Shown piece after piece: positions 52,791 through 61,555 of a DNA stretch of 64,000 nt. The stretch spans positions 24,025 to 88,024 of the forward strand of contig JBKCVA010000063.1 of NCBI GenBank assembly GCA_046318115.1, given 5' to 3'. The notes below the pieces were generated by a model. That model made no database searches, was not told where the DNA came from, and saw nothing but the letters and a program-made list of their open reading frames with translations. How positions within the stretch are numbered: position 1 is the first letter of the stretch; the number at the start of each line of letters is the position of its first letter. This DNA comes from Aquimonas sp046318115 (GTDB lineage Bacteria > Pseudomonadota > Gammaproteobacteria > Xanthomonadales > Xanthomonadaceae). The position numbers were made by a program, and so were the translations under genes.

Positions 52791-54206
52791 ATGCAACCCG
52801 CCCCGCACGCCGCCCCCCGCCTGCAGCGCAACGACGTCCACAGTCGGCTGAACCCCACGCGCCACCGCTTCCTGATCGAACCGCGCACGGCCGACGAGGT
52901 GGCCGAAGCCGTGCAGCGGGCCTTGCGTCGCGGCCAGACGCTGGCGGTCTGCGGCGCCCAGCACGCCATGGGCGGCCAGCAGTTCGCCGAAAACAGCGGA
53001 CTGCTGGATACGCGCGCCCTGCAGGGCGTGCTCGACTTCGATGGGGCCGGCGGTCGCGTGCGAGTCGCCGCCGGCACCCGCTGGCCCGCGCTGCAGCGCT
53101 TTCTGGCCGCGCAGCGCGATCGCAACGGATGCGGCTGGGCGATCCGCCAGAAGCAGACCGACGCCGATGACTTCAGCCTCGGCGGTTCGCTGGCCGCCAA
53201 CATCCACGGGCGTGGCCTGCGGATGGCGCCGCTGATCGCTGACATCGAGGCCGTGCAGCTGGTCTTGCCCACGGGCGAGCTCGTGCAGGTGGATCGACAG
53301 CGTCGACCCGAGCTGCTCGCGCATGCGGTGGGCGGCTATGGCCTGTTCGGGGTGGCGACCGAGATCGAGCTGCGGCTGTCGCCGCGGCAGTGTCTGCAGC
53401 GCCGCGTGTGCCTGCGGCGGCGCGAAGCCCTGCCGAGCGCCTTCCTCGATGCCATTGCAGCGGGCGCCGAGTACGGCGACTTCCAGTTCGCCATCGATCC
53501 GCACAGCCACGATTTTCTCGATCTCGGCGTGTTCGCCTGCTACTACCCGAGTGCGCAGCCGCTGGATGCGCCGATGCCGCAGCGCAGCCTGTCGCCTGAG
53601 CACTGGCGCGAGCTGCTGTGGCTTGCGCACGTCGACAAGAGCGAGGCCTTCCGCCGCTACAGCGCCTTCTATCTGGCGACCGATGGACAGCACTACGCCA
53701 GCGACGACCACCAGTTCGGTGTCTATGTCGACGGCTATCACGAGGCCATCGACGCGCGCCTGGGCCACGTCGGCAGCGAGGTCATCACCGAGCTGTATGT
53801 GCCCCTGTCGCGACTGCCGGCGTTCCTCGCGAGCGCAGCCGAAGCAGCGCGCAGCGCGGCGATGGACCTGATCTACGGCACGGTGCGGTTGATCCGGCGT
53901 GACGCCGAAACCGCGCTGGCCTGGGCGCGCGAGGACTTCGCCTGCGTCGTCTTCAACCTGCATGTCCGCCACAGCGCGGAGGCGCGACTGCGTCTGCAGC
54001 AGCATCTGCGCACCCTGATCGATCTGGCGCTGGCAGAGCAGGGCAGCTTCTACCTCACCTACGCGCTGGCGGCGCGCGCGGACCAGCTGCGCGCGGCCTA
54101 TCCGCAGATCGATCGCTGGCGCGAGGCCAAACGTGCGCTCGATCCGGCGGGCGTGCTGCAGAGCGACTTCTATCGGCGGCTGTCGGCGCGGTTGGACCCC
54201 ACATGA
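52791..54206 (+). CDS. FAD-binding oxidoreductase (VAO/PCMH type)
   Basis: A 471-residue flavoprotein oxidase or dehydrogenase; substrate unknown. The FAD-binding PCMH domain (about 20-210) shows LAVCGAQHAMGGQQ, the TDADDFSLGGSLAANIHGRG loop and AVGGYGLFGVATEIEL. His58 sits near where some family members bind FAD covalently (inference). The C-terminal substrate domain ends LDPAGVLQSDFYRRL. No signal peptide. The ATG at 52791 follows CGAGCC rather than a good ribosome site. It overlaps the methyltransferase gene by 4 bp. Confidence 0.85.
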   Translation: MQPAPHAAPRLQRNDVHSRLNPTRHRFLIEPRTADEVAEAVQRALRRGQTLAVCGAQHAMGGQQFAENSGLLDTRALQGVLDFDGAGGRVRVAAGTRWPALQRFLAAQRDRNGCGWAIRQKQTDADDFSLGGSLAANIHGRGLRMAPLIADIEAVQLVLPTGELVQVDRQRRPELLAHAVGGYGLFGVATEIELRLSPRQCLQRRVCLRRREALPSAFLDAIAAGAEYGDFQFAIDPHSHDFLDLGVFACYYPSAQPLDAPMPQRSLSPEHWRELLWLAHVDKSEAFRRYSAFYLATDGQHYASDDHQFGVYVDGYHEAIDARLGHVGSEVITELYVPLSRLPAFLASAAEAARSAAMDLIYGTVRLIRRDAETALAWAREDFACVVFNLHVRHSAEARLRLQQHLRTLIDLALAEQGSFYLTYALAARADQLRAAYPQIDRWREAKRALDPAGVLQSDFYRRLSARLDPT

Positions 54207-55090
54207 TTGCCGGACGAGCCAGCGCGACCGCGCTGCTGGTGGCGCTCTCGGTGTGGCGGATGGGTGCCGAGCACGGGCTGCCTGAGACATCGATCCGACT
54301 CGCTGGCGAAGCCCTGCACGCGGCCGGTGGCGGCTGGCGCGCGCTGCGCTGGCTGGCGCGGTTCGCCGCCGGACGCTGGCTGCTGGATCGCGTTGAGGCC
54401 CTGCTGCTGCCCGGGCTGGCCCGGCACCACGTGCGCCGCAAGCGCTGGCTGTGGCGCCGGCTCAGGTGCGCACCGCCGGCTGCGCGCCTGCTCTGGCTGG
54501 GCGTGGGATTCGATGGTCTGGCGCGCGCGCATCGCGCCCGTTCGCCGGGCACGCCGGTCATCGAGTTCGATCATCCGGACAGCCTGGCCTTGCGCCAGCG
54601 ACTGCCCTTGATCGCGGGTGCGACAGCGAACACGCCCCCGGCGCTGCCGCTGGCACTGCCCGAGGACTCGGCGACGCTGATTGAACTGTGCCAGCAGGCG
54701 CCTTCGACCCTGATCGCCGAAGGCCTGCTCATGTACCTGTCGCCGCGCAGCCTGCTGCGACTGCTGCGCGCGCTGTCGCGGCTGCCGCTGCCGCCGGCGC
54801 TGTGGTTCAGCGCGCTGGAGCCGACCGTCGGCGGCGGCCATGGCTTCGCGCGCGTGCATGCGCCCACGCGACGCTGGCTGCGCAGGCAGGGCGAACCCTT
54901 CCGCTGGCGGCTCGGCCGCGAGCGCCTGCAGGCCCTGCTTCGAAGGCATGGGTACCGGGTCGAGGCGGTCTGGGACGGCGCAGGCTTCGGCGAATACGTG
55001 CTGTGCGCGGGGGCCGGCGCTGCGGCGAACGCTACAGCAGCGGCGACAGCAGCCGCGCGCCGGCTTCCGCGAGCTTCTGCAGACGGGTGA
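54203..55090 (+). CDS. SAM-dependent methyltransferase, leucine carboxyl methyltransferase (LCM) family
   Basis: A 295-residue methyltransferase of the LCM family; many bacterial members act on polyketide or other carboxylates, the substrate here is unknown. Motif I appears as LLWLGVGFDGLARAHR, motif II region as VIEFDHPDSLALRQR and the LCM hallmark as LIAEGLLMYLSP. It is coupled to the FAD oxidase (ATGA overlap), which suggests a joint pathway. Its last 59 bp overlap the end of the convergent cardiolipin synthase gene; the Ala-rich tail there may be poorly conserved. Confidence 0.83.
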   Translation: MIAGRASATALLVALSVWRMGAEHGLPETSIRLAGEALHAAGGGWRALRWLARFAAGRWLLDRVEALLLPGLARHHVRRKRWLWRRLRCAPPAARLLWLGVGFDGLARAHRARSPGTPVIEFDHPDSLALRQRLPLIAGATANTPPALPLALPEDSATLIELCQQAPSTLIAEGLLMYLSPRSLLRLLRALSRLPLPPALWFSALEPTVGGGHGFARVHAPTRRWLRRQGEPFRWRLGRERLQALLRRHGYRVEAVWDGAGFGEYVLCAGAGAAANATAAATAAARRLPRASADG

Positions 55091-56441
55091 TCCGGCGCGG
55101 TCGGCGCACTTCGACGGCCAGCGCGAAGTCCTCCTGCAGCACCGATTCGAGCGCCCGCGCCGGCGCCGCGCCATAGAGGTTCAGACACAGCTCGAAGTTG
55201 AGGCGGAAGCTGCGCGCGTCGAAGTTGGCGCTACCCAGCGTGCTCAGGGCCTCGTCGACCAGCAGGGCCTTGGTGTGCAGCATGCGCGGCGGGTACTCGA
55301 ACACGCGCACGCCGGCGCGCAGCAGTTCGTCGAAATAGCTGCGGCTGGCGTAGGTGACGGTGCGGGTGTCGGCGCGGCGTGGCACCAGCACGCGCACGTC
55401 GACGCCGCGCTGGGCGGCGCGGGTCAGCGCGTACAGGGCGGGCTCGGGCGGCACGAAGTAGGGCGTCACCAGCCAGATCCGCCGCTCGGCGTCGCCCATG
55501 GCCTGCAGCATCGCGCGATGGATCGGCTCCTGCGGGGTGTCGGGCCCCGAGGGCAGCCACTGCAGAGGAATCTCGCCGGGCGGCAGCAGCGGGAACAGGC
55601 CGTGCTGCTGCAGCGGGCGCCGGCTGGCGTAGAGCCAGTCTTCGACGAACACCTGCTGCAGGCCGTTGACCGCGGCGCCCTCGATGCGCAGGTGCAGGTC
55701 GCGGTAGGCGTCGGCGCGCACGCGCTCGTCCTGGGTGTCGCTCAGATTGATGCCGCCGGTGAAGCCGATGCGGCCGTCGATGATCGCGATCTTGCGATGG
55801 GTGCGCAGGTTGAGCAGGGGCTTCAGCGTGGCCAGCCGGAACGGATGGAAGAATTCCACCTCGGCGCCGGCCTCGCGCAGCGGGCGCAGAAAACCGCGCG
55901 ACAGATTCGCGCTGCCGACCGCATCGACCAGGAAGCGCACCGCCACGCCGCGCCCACGCGCCGCGACCAGCGCATCGCGGATGGCCTGCCCGGTGCGGTC
56001 GGGCTCGACGATGTAGTACTCGAGGTGGATGTGCTCGCGCGCCGCCTGCAGCGCAGCGAGCAGGGCCTCGAAGGTGGCGGCGCCATCGCTCAGCAGCTCG
56101 ATCCGCTGCGCGGTGGTCGGTGCCAGCCGGGTCAGGCGCTCGACGAGCCGCGCCTGGCGCTGCTCCAGCGGGCTGGCCAGTGCGGCCAGCACATCGCATT
56201 CGGACAGCGGCTCGCGCTCCAGCCGGCGGCGACTGCGGCGGCGCTTGAGCTGCTGGCGGCGGATCCGCACCGGCCCCAGCCAGTGGTAGATGACGAAGCC
56301 CAGCACCGGCAGCGCGGCGAGGGTCAGGATCCAGGCGAGCGTACTGACCGGCGGCCGCTTCTGAAGCACGATCCACACGGACAGCGCGCTGAGGTACAGC
56401 GCCCAGCCGATGCCCAGCCAATAGCTCGCCTGCAGGTCCAT
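55032..56441 (-). CDS. cls: cardiolipin synthase
   Basis: Membrane enzyme joining two phosphatidylglycerols; 469 residues. Two N-terminal membrane helices (IGWALYLSALSVWIVL, LAWILTLAALPVLGFVIYHW), then two HKD motifs: HRKIAIIDGRIGFTGGIN and HTKALLVDEALSTLGSAN, each with the following FDxRS-type stretch (NFDARSFRLNFEL). It follows the PEBP gene by 21 bp. Confidence 0.95.
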   Translation of the reverse strand: MDLQASYWLGIGWALYLSALSVWIVLQKRPPVSTLAWILTLAALPVLGFVIYHWLGPVRIRRQQLKRRRSRRRLEREPLSECDVLAALASPLEQRQARLVERLTRLAPTTAQRIELLSDGAATFEALLAALQAAREHIHLEYYIVEPDRTGQAIRDALVAARGRGVAVRFLVDAVGSANLSRGFLRPLREAGAEVEFFHPFRLATLKPLLNLRTHRKIAIIDGRIGFTGGINLSDTQDERVRADAYRDLHLRIEGAAVNGLQQVFVEDWLYASRRPLQQHGLFPLLPPGEIPLQWLPSGPDTPQEPIHRAMLQAMGDAERRIWLVTPYFVPPEPALYALTRAAQRGVDVRVLVPRRADTRTVTYASRSYFDELLRAGVRVFEYPPRMLHTKALLVDEALSTLGSANFDARSFRLNFELCLNLYGAAPARALESVLQEDFALAVEVRRPRRITRLQKLAEAGARLLSPLL

Positions 56442-56462
56442 GCGGGGCCTGCGCGCGAGCGC

Positions 56463-57089
56463 TCAGCGCAGCCGGGGGTTCAGGGTGTAGCTGCCGTAGT
56501 GCACGGCCTCGGCCAGCACATGGCCCTGCATGGCGCGATGCAGGTCGGCCATCGTGAATTTCGCCGGCAGCGGGAGGTGTTCGACGTTCAGCGCGAACAG
56601 CCGGAAGAAATAGCGGTGCAGCAGAGCGTCGTTGAAGGGCGGGCAGGGGCCGTCGTAGCCGAGGTAGTCACCGCCCATGTCGGCATCACCGGCGAACCAG
56701 CCGGTGTAGTCGTTCTTGCCCTGCACGCTGCCGCTGGGGCCGGACGGAGTCTGCTTGCCGCGCGCGGTGACGCCCTCGCTGAAGCTGCCGGCGGCGATCT
56801 CGCGAGCCTCGGCGGGAAGGTTGGCCAGCAGCCAATGCACGAAGTCGACGCGCGGCAGGTCGGCCGGCACTTCGCGCCCGGCCTGGTTGACGTCGTCGGG
56901 CCTGGACGGCACGTCGGGGTCGACGCAGATCAGCGCGAAGCTGCGCGTGCCTTGGGGCACCTCGCTCCAGGCGAGGTGCGGGTTGCGGTTCGCCGAGAGG
57001 ATGCAGGGGCTGTCCAGGCCGGGCTGGCCGAAGGCGAACTCGGCGGGAATCGGCTGGCCCTGTTCGAAGCTGTCGCTGCGCAGTTTCAT
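56463..57089 (-). CDS. YbhB/YbcL-family Raf kinase inhibitor-like (PEBP) protein
   Basis: A 208-residue phosphatidylethanolamine-binding-protein fold, probably cytoplasmic (no signal peptide). Conserved pieces: NPHLAWSEVPQGTRSFALIC, the DPDVPSRP ligand loop, VHWLLANLP and YDGPCPPFNDALLHRYFF. The physiological role of bacterial members is not settled. Middle gene of a three-gene minus-strand unit with cls and the carbonic anhydrase. Confidence 0.9.
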   Translation of the reverse strand: MKLRSDSFEQGQPIPAEFAFGQPGLDSPCILSANRNPHLAWSEVPQGTRSFALICVDPDVPSRPDDVNQAGREVPADLPRVDFVHWLLANLPAEAREIAAGSFSEGVTARGKQTPSGPSGSVQGKNDYTGWFAGDADMGGDYLGYDGPCPPFNDALLHRYFFRLFALNVEHLPLPAKFTMADLHRAMQGHVLAEAVHYGSYTLNPRLR

Positions 57090-57137
57090 GCGGGGTCGTT
57101 CTCTCGGCAGGGGCGCGGCCGCTTCAGGCCGGCCGGA

Positions 57138-57695
57138 TCACGCGGGTGGATTGAGGTACTTGTCCTTCAGGCGCACGTAGTGGCCGGCGGAGTACATCAG
57201 GTTCTCGATCTCGCGGTCGGACAGCCGGCGCACCAGGCGGCCGGGGTTGCCCAGCCACAGCTCGCCTTCACCGACCACCTTGCCCGGCGCGATCAGCGCA
57301 CCGGCGCCGACGAAGCCGTGGGTTTTCACCACCGCGCCGTCCATCACGCTGGCGTGCATGCCGATCAGGCTGCGATCCTCGATGGTGCAGCCGTGCAGCA
57401 CCACCGCATGGCCGACGGTGACGTCGCTGCCGATCAGCGTCGGCCAGCCGTTCTCGCGGGTGTAAGGGCCATCGTGGGTGACGTGCACCACGGTGCCGTC
57501 CTGGATCGAGGTGCGCGCGCCGATGCGGATGTAGTTGACGTCGGCGCGGATCACCACGCCCGGCCAGATCGAGCTGTCATCGCCGATCTCGACGTCGCCG
57601 ATCACCGCCGACATCGGGTCGACCCAGACGCGCTGGCCGAGCTTGGGGCTGCGGCCCTGGAAGGCGCGCAAGGGAGAGTAGGGGGCTGTGCTCAT
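57138..57695 (-). CDS. gamma-carbonic-anhydrase-like protein
   Basis: Left-handed beta-helix protein of 185 residues of the gamma-carbonic anhydrase/YrdA family. The hexapeptide repeats run through most of it (IGDDSSIWPGVVIRADV, IGARTSIQDGTVVHV) and the zinc ligands are present (His71, His96, His101, in VVHVTHDG and TVGHAVVLHGC). Enzymatic activity varies in this family. Start at the ATG at 57695, 58 bp from the divergent aldehyde dehydrogenase. Confidence 0.92.
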   Translation of the reverse strand: MSTAPYSPLRAFQGRSPKLGQRVWVDPMSAVIGDVEIGDDSSIWPGVVIRADVNYIRIGARTSIQDGTVVHVTHDGPYTRENGWPTLIGSDVTVGHAVVLHGCTIEDRSLIGMHASVMDGAVVKTHGFVGAGALIAPGKVVGEGELWLGNPGRLVRRLSDREIENLMYSAGHYVRLKDKYLNPPA

Positions 57696-57718
57696 GGGCG
57701 CGGAGTGTAGCAAGCGCC

Positions 57719-57746
57719 TTGCCGACGCCCCGCGCTGCACTACACT
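57719..57746 (+). promoter_or_regulatory. candidate promoter giving a leaderless aldehyde dehydrogenase mRNA
   Basis: TTGCCG (57719-57724), 16-bp spacer, TACACT (57741-57746). The -10 ends 7 bp before the ATG at 57754, so transcription would begin at or next to the start codon. There is no ribosome site in front of the gene. Confidence 0.5.
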
Positions 57747-57753
57747 CGGCCGT

Positions 57754-59172
57754 ATGGACCTGCCCAGCACCCCGCTCGAAGAACTGCCGCAGCGCCTCGC
57801 CGTGCTGCGCGCCCAGGCCGAACGCGCGCCGCGCTCCTACGCGGAGCGCCGCGAGGATCTGTATGACCTGCGCGCCGCGGTCAAGCTCAACCTGCCGGAA
57901 CTCGTGCGCGCCATGGACGCCGACTTCGGCTGCCGCAGCCGCCACGAGAGCCTGGTCTCCGACGGTATGACCGTGCTGTCCGAGATCGACCACCTGATCG
58001 GCAACCTGAAGAAGTGGATGCGCCCGCGAAGGCGCTGGATCAGCCCGCTGTTCTGGCCGGCCACCGCCGAAGTGCGCTACCAGGCGCTGGGCGTGGTGGG
58101 CGTGATTTCGCCCTGGAACTATCCGGTCAACCTGGCCCTGGTGCCGCTGGCGACCGCCTTGGCCGCCGGCAATGCGGTGTATTTGAAGCCCAGCGAGCAC
58201 ACGCCGCGCACCAGCCAGGCCCTGTTCGACCTGCTGCGCTCGATCTATCCGCGCAATCGCGTGGAGATCGCGCTGGGCGGCGCCGAGATCGCCGCGGCGT
58301 TTGCCGGACTGCCCTTCGACCATCTGTTCTTCACCGGTTCGACCGCGGTCGGCCGCAAGGTGATGGCCGCCGCCGCGCCGAACCTGACCCCGGTGACGCT
58401 GGAGCTGGGCGGCAAGTCGCCGGTGATCCTGGCGCCGGGCTATCCGATCGAACGCGCCGCCGCGCGGATTGCCTCGGGCAAGTTCATCAATGCCGGCCAG
58501 ACCTGCATCGCGCCCGACTACCTGCTGGTGCCGCAGGACCAGGTTGAGCCGCTGGTGGCGGCGCTGAAGGCCGAGGCGCGCTCGCGCTATCCGGACATCA
58601 GCATGGGCCCGGACTACACCCGCATCATCAACCGCGCGCAGTACCAGCGCCTGGTCGACTGGCGCGAAGAGGCCCGCGCCCGCGGCGCGCGCGTCGAGTC
58701 CCTGATCGAGGTCGAGCCGGAGCTGGCCGACAGCCAGCGCCTGATCGCGCCCACCCTGGTGCTGGACGCGCCCGAGGACTGCCGGCTGATGCAGGAGGAG
58801 ATCTTCGGCCCGCTGCTGCCGATCATTCCCTACCGCGAATTCAGCGAAGCCATCGACTACGTCAAGCGCCGCGACCGCCCGCTGGCCCTGTACCTGTTCG
58901 ACCACGAATCGCGGCGCATCGAGCACCTGCTGGAGCACACCATCGCCGGCTCGGTGGCGATAAACGACACCGTGCTGCAGTTCGCCCAGAACAACCTGCC
59001 CTTCGGCGGCATCGGCCCCAGCGGCATGGGCAGCTACCACGGTGAAGCCGGCTTCCGCACCTTCAGCAAGGAGAAGCCGGTGTTCCGGCAGGCGCGCTGG
59101 TCGGGCATGGCCCTGTTCAAGCCGCCCTACCGCGGTCTGGCCGATCGGCTGGTGCGGTTTCTGACGCGCTGA
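57754..59172 (+). CDS. coniferyl-aldehyde-type aldehyde dehydrogenase
   Basis: NAD(P)-dependent aldehyde dehydrogenase of 472 residues, of the short group that includes coniferyl aldehyde dehydrogenase (CalB) and fatty-aldehyde enzymes. Catalytic Glu217 in LELGGKSPV and Cys251 in GQTCIAPDY; also VVGVISPWNYPVNLAL and FGGIGPSGMGSYHGE, which mark this subgroup. A likely hydrophobic C-terminal tail (MALFKPPYRGLADRLV). True substrate unknown. Divergent from the carbonic anhydrase. Confidence 0.9.
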   Translation: MDLPSTPLEELPQRLAVLRAQAERAPRSYAERREDLYDLRAAVKLNLPELVRAMDADFGCRSRHESLVSDGMTVLSEIDHLIGNLKKWMRPRRRWISPLFWPATAEVRYQALGVVGVISPWNYPVNLALVPLATALAAGNAVYLKPSEHTPRTSQALFDLLRSIYPRNRVEIALGGAEIAAAFAGLPFDHLFFTGSTAVGRKVMAAAAPNLTPVTLELGGKSPVILAPGYPIERAAARIASGKFINAGQTCIAPDYLLVPQDQVEPLVAALKAEARSRYPDISMGPDYTRIINRAQYQRLVDWREEARARGARVESLIEVEPELADSQRLIAPTLVLDAPEDCRLMQEEIFGPLLPIIPYREFSEAIDYVKRRDRPLALYLFDHESRRIEHLLEHTIAGSVAINDTVLQFAQNNLPFGGIGPSGMGSYHGEAGFRTFSKEKPVFRQARWSGMALFKPPYRGLADRLVRFLTR

Positions 59173-59436
59173 TCGGCGCAGCTCCGGGCAGATCCCAAGC
59201 AGCGCCGGTGGCAAGGCGGTGCGCTCACGCGGCCCAGTGGTGCAGGGTGTCGCAGCCTCCGGCGGGCTGAAGTGGGTACACCTGTGCGCGCCAACCGCAC
59301 ATTTCAGAGCTTTTCATACTTCGACGGCTTGTCCGGTCGCCGGTCGCGATGCATGTTCGAGGGCAGGTCGAGCGAGGACGCCTGCTTGGACATACATCCC
59401 ACCCAGTTCCCCCGAGAACGCGGCCTCGGCGATCCC

Positions 59437-59988
59437 ATGGTCCTCGCCATCGCCGCTGGACACCGAGAGGCGGAGCAGGCATTCCTCGAGCGCTACGCGA
59501 GGGGTGTCCGCGCCTTGGTGGTACGCGCCTGCCGGCCGGGGGACCCGGTGGTGGACGACATCGTCCAGGACGTGCTGATGACCGTACTGAGGCGTCTGCG
59601 GCAGGGTGCCCTCAAGGACCCCGACGCTCTGCCCGCCTATGTGCGGGCCACCATCGCCCATGCCACCCGCGCCGAGTACCGTCGGCGCAGCCTGCGTGCT
59701 GAGCCCTGCGAGGAGGAGCGCCTGGCCGCGCTGGCCTGGGCGGGGCCCGGGCCGGCCGAGTCCGTGTACCGGGAGCAGCTCGAGCGAGCCCTGGTGCAGT
59801 GGATCGAGGCTCTGCCGGTGGCGCGTGACCGGGCGGTGCTGCAGGGCTTCTACCTTGAAGAGCGCGAGCGCGATGCCCTGTGCGCCGAGCTGGGCATCGA
59901 CGAGCCCCACTTCCGACGCGTGCTCCATCGCGCCCGCGAACGCCTGCGCGCCCTGATCGAATCCGCGCAGCTTGACCTCGCGGACTGA
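59437..59988 (+). CDS. ECF-type sigma-70 family sigma factor
   Basis: A small sigma factor, 183 residues from the ATG at 59437. Region 2 shows AEQAFLERYARGVRALVV and VDDIVQDVLMTVLRRL; region 4 shows LPVARDRAVLQGFYLEERERD and an HTH (LGIDEPHFRRVLHRARERLR). Starts at 59353 or 59272 are open in frame but would add an unusual N-terminus; none has a clear ribosome site. The next gene may encode its regulator. Confidence 0.82.
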   Translation: MVLAIAAGHREAEQAFLERYARGVRALVVRACRPGDPVVDDIVQDVLMTVLRRLRQGALKDPDALPAYVRATIAHATRAEYRRRSLRAEPCEEERLAALAWAGPGPAESVYREQLERALVQWIEALPVARDRAVLQGFYLEERERDALCAELGIDEPHFRRVLHRARERLRALIESAQLDLAD

Positions 59989-60166
59989 GAGCCTGTGAGA
60001 ACCCTCCGTCCGTTGCGGCCGTCGCTGGCTGCCCGCGGCGGCAGCGCGCCACCCGAATTCTGCGCTTGCGGGCTCGACGGACTTCCTTGGATTCACGCCC
60101 CGCGCTTCGCCGCGGACGCCCAGAGGCGCCCTCGCGACGGCGTCTGAGATTTCCAGGTGCTCTCAG
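59985..60166. repeat. imperfect inverted repeat bounding a gene-free 180-bp segment
   Basis: CTGAGAGCCTGTGAGAA at 59985-60001 and, inverted, CTGAGAGCACCTGGAA at 60151-60166. The left arm includes the sigma-factor stop codon. It may be a decayed MITE-like element; no transposase. Confidence 0.4.
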
Positions 60167-60240
60167 CCGGGCGGACGAACGCGCGGAATCCATCACAGAT
60201 CCGCGCACCCGCGCGCCCGCGCTGCGACAGCTGCGTCAGC

Positions 60241-60834
60241 ATGGCCTCTACACGCACAGCCCCGCTGCCTGCCGGCACCACCGACGCCATGAGCCTGACC
60301 GATCCCGCGACGCCACTGGCCCCATGGCTGGAACAGATCTGGCTGGACCGCTACCTCGACCGTGAACTGGACGAAGCGGCGCAGGCGGCCTTCGAGACCT
60401 ATCTGCTGACGCGCCCGCATCTGATCGCTGCGCTCGAAGCCGACAACGCCCTGCGCGCGCTGATGCACGCCGCCGCCGCGAGGGCGCCGGTCCTGCCGTC
60501 TGCGCCTCCGCCGTACGACGCGACCGAGGTCGAGGCGCCCACACGGCTTGCCTACGACCTTGGCATGGACGCATCCACCTCGCCCTGCGAATTTCCCGGT
60601 GACCCCGAGTCCCGTTCGATGCTGGTGGAGTTCGCCCTGCCGCCCGGCTGGCGGATCGCTGCGATGTGGGTGCTCGACGGCGCCACCCCTCAGCCTCTGC
60701 CACCGCCAGCGTCCGCCCATACGGGCCGTGTCACCTGCCGTCTGCCCAGCGGCTGCCGTGGGCGCGCGCGTCTGCAGTTGGACCTGAAGCAGACCGGCAG
60801 CGGCGCACGGCGTACCGTCGAGTGCCGCCTGTGA
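60241..60834 (+). CDS. uncharacterised protein, possible anti-sigma factor
   Basis: About 197 residues from the ATG at 60241 (181 from 60289; neither has a good ribosome site). The N-terminal part LDRYLDRELDEAAQAAFETY, with further helices, resembles the sigma-binding helices of anti-sigma factors, and it follows an ECF sigma gene. No membrane helix, so a soluble regulator. The C-terminal part (about 110-197, beta-rich: FALPPGWRIAAMWVLDG) is not recognised. It overlaps the AlkA-like gene by 4 bp. Confidence 0.65.
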   Translation: MASTRTAPLPAGTTDAMSLTDPATPLAPWLEQIWLDRYLDRELDEAAQAAFETYLLTRPHLIAALEADNALRALMHAAAARAPVLPSAPPPYDATEVEAPTRLAYDLGMDASTSPCEFPGDPESRSMLVEFALPPGWRIAAMWVLDGATPQPLPPPASAHTGRVTCRLPSGCRGRARLQLDLKQTGSGARRTVECRL

Positions 60835-61478
60835 GCTCCGCGGCCGCGCCGCCGCGCGGCTTCGATCTGCAGGCCGCGCGCCGCGCGCTGGCCCGCCGCG
60901 ACCCGCGTCTGGCCGCCGCCATGCGCCGGATCGGGCCGCTCGATATCGGCGCGCGCTGGGCCGAGCCCTTCGATACGGTCGACGTGCTGGCGCGCGCCAT
61001 CCTTCACCAGCAGCTCTCGGGCAAGGCTGCCGCCACCATCGTCGGACGGGTGGAGGCGGCGATCTCCGCCGACCGTCTCCACGCCGACACGCTCCAGCGC
61101 ATCGACGATGCGCGCCTGCGCGCCTGCGGCGTCTCCGCCGCCAAGGCGCGCGCCCTGCGCGACCTCTGCGCGCGCGCCGAAGCCGGCGAGGTGGCGGACG
61201 CGCCGCGGCTCGCGCGCATGGACAGCGAGGCCATCGTCGAACAGCTCAGCGCGGTGCGCGGGGTCGGGCGTTGGACCGTGGAGATGCTGCTGATCTTCCG
61301 GCTGGGCCGACCCGATGTCCTGCCGCTCGATGATCTTGGCATCCGCCGTGGCGCGCAGTGGCTCGACGGCCTCGACGCTGCGCCCGGGCGGCGTGCCTTG
61401 GCCGAGCGCGGCGAAGCCTGGGCCCCATGGCGCAGCCTGGCGGCGCTCTATCTCTGGCGCATCGCCGACGGCGGCTGA
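60831..61478 (+). CDS. AlkA-like DNA-3-methyladenine glycosylase
   Basis: Base-excision repair glycosylase of the HhH-GPD superfamily, 215 residues from the GTG at 60831, which overlaps the upstream stop (GTGA). Seen: ARAILHQQLSGKAAATIVGR, the helix-hairpin-helix LSAVRGVGRWTVEMLLIF and the catalytic Asp168 in LPLDDLGIRRG. It lacks the extra N-terminal domain of E. coli AlkA, so it belongs to the short form. Co-transcription with the sigma/anti-sigma pair is likely. Confidence 0.88.
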   Translation: MSSAAAPPRGFDLQAARRALARRDPRLAAAMRRIGPLDIGARWAEPFDTVDVLARAILHQQLSGKAAATIVGRVEAAISADRLHADTLQRIDDARLRACGVSAAKARALRDLCARAEAGEVADAPRLARMDSEAIVEQLSAVRGVGRWTVEMLLIFRLGRPDVLPLDDLGIRRGAQWLDGLDAAPGRRALAERGEAWAPWRSLAALYLWRIADGG

Positions 61479-61555
61479 ACGCGGCGACGGACCAGACCAC
61501 CCTCGCTGGCGGCTCGGTAAGATGCGCGCTCTTTGCTTCCGCGCTTGAACTGAAC

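Noticed and set aside
54840..57710. 956-codon plus-strand open frame
   Set aside because: Lies across three well-supported minus-strand genes (cls, PEBP, carbonic anhydrase) and overlaps the methyltransferase; no family features.
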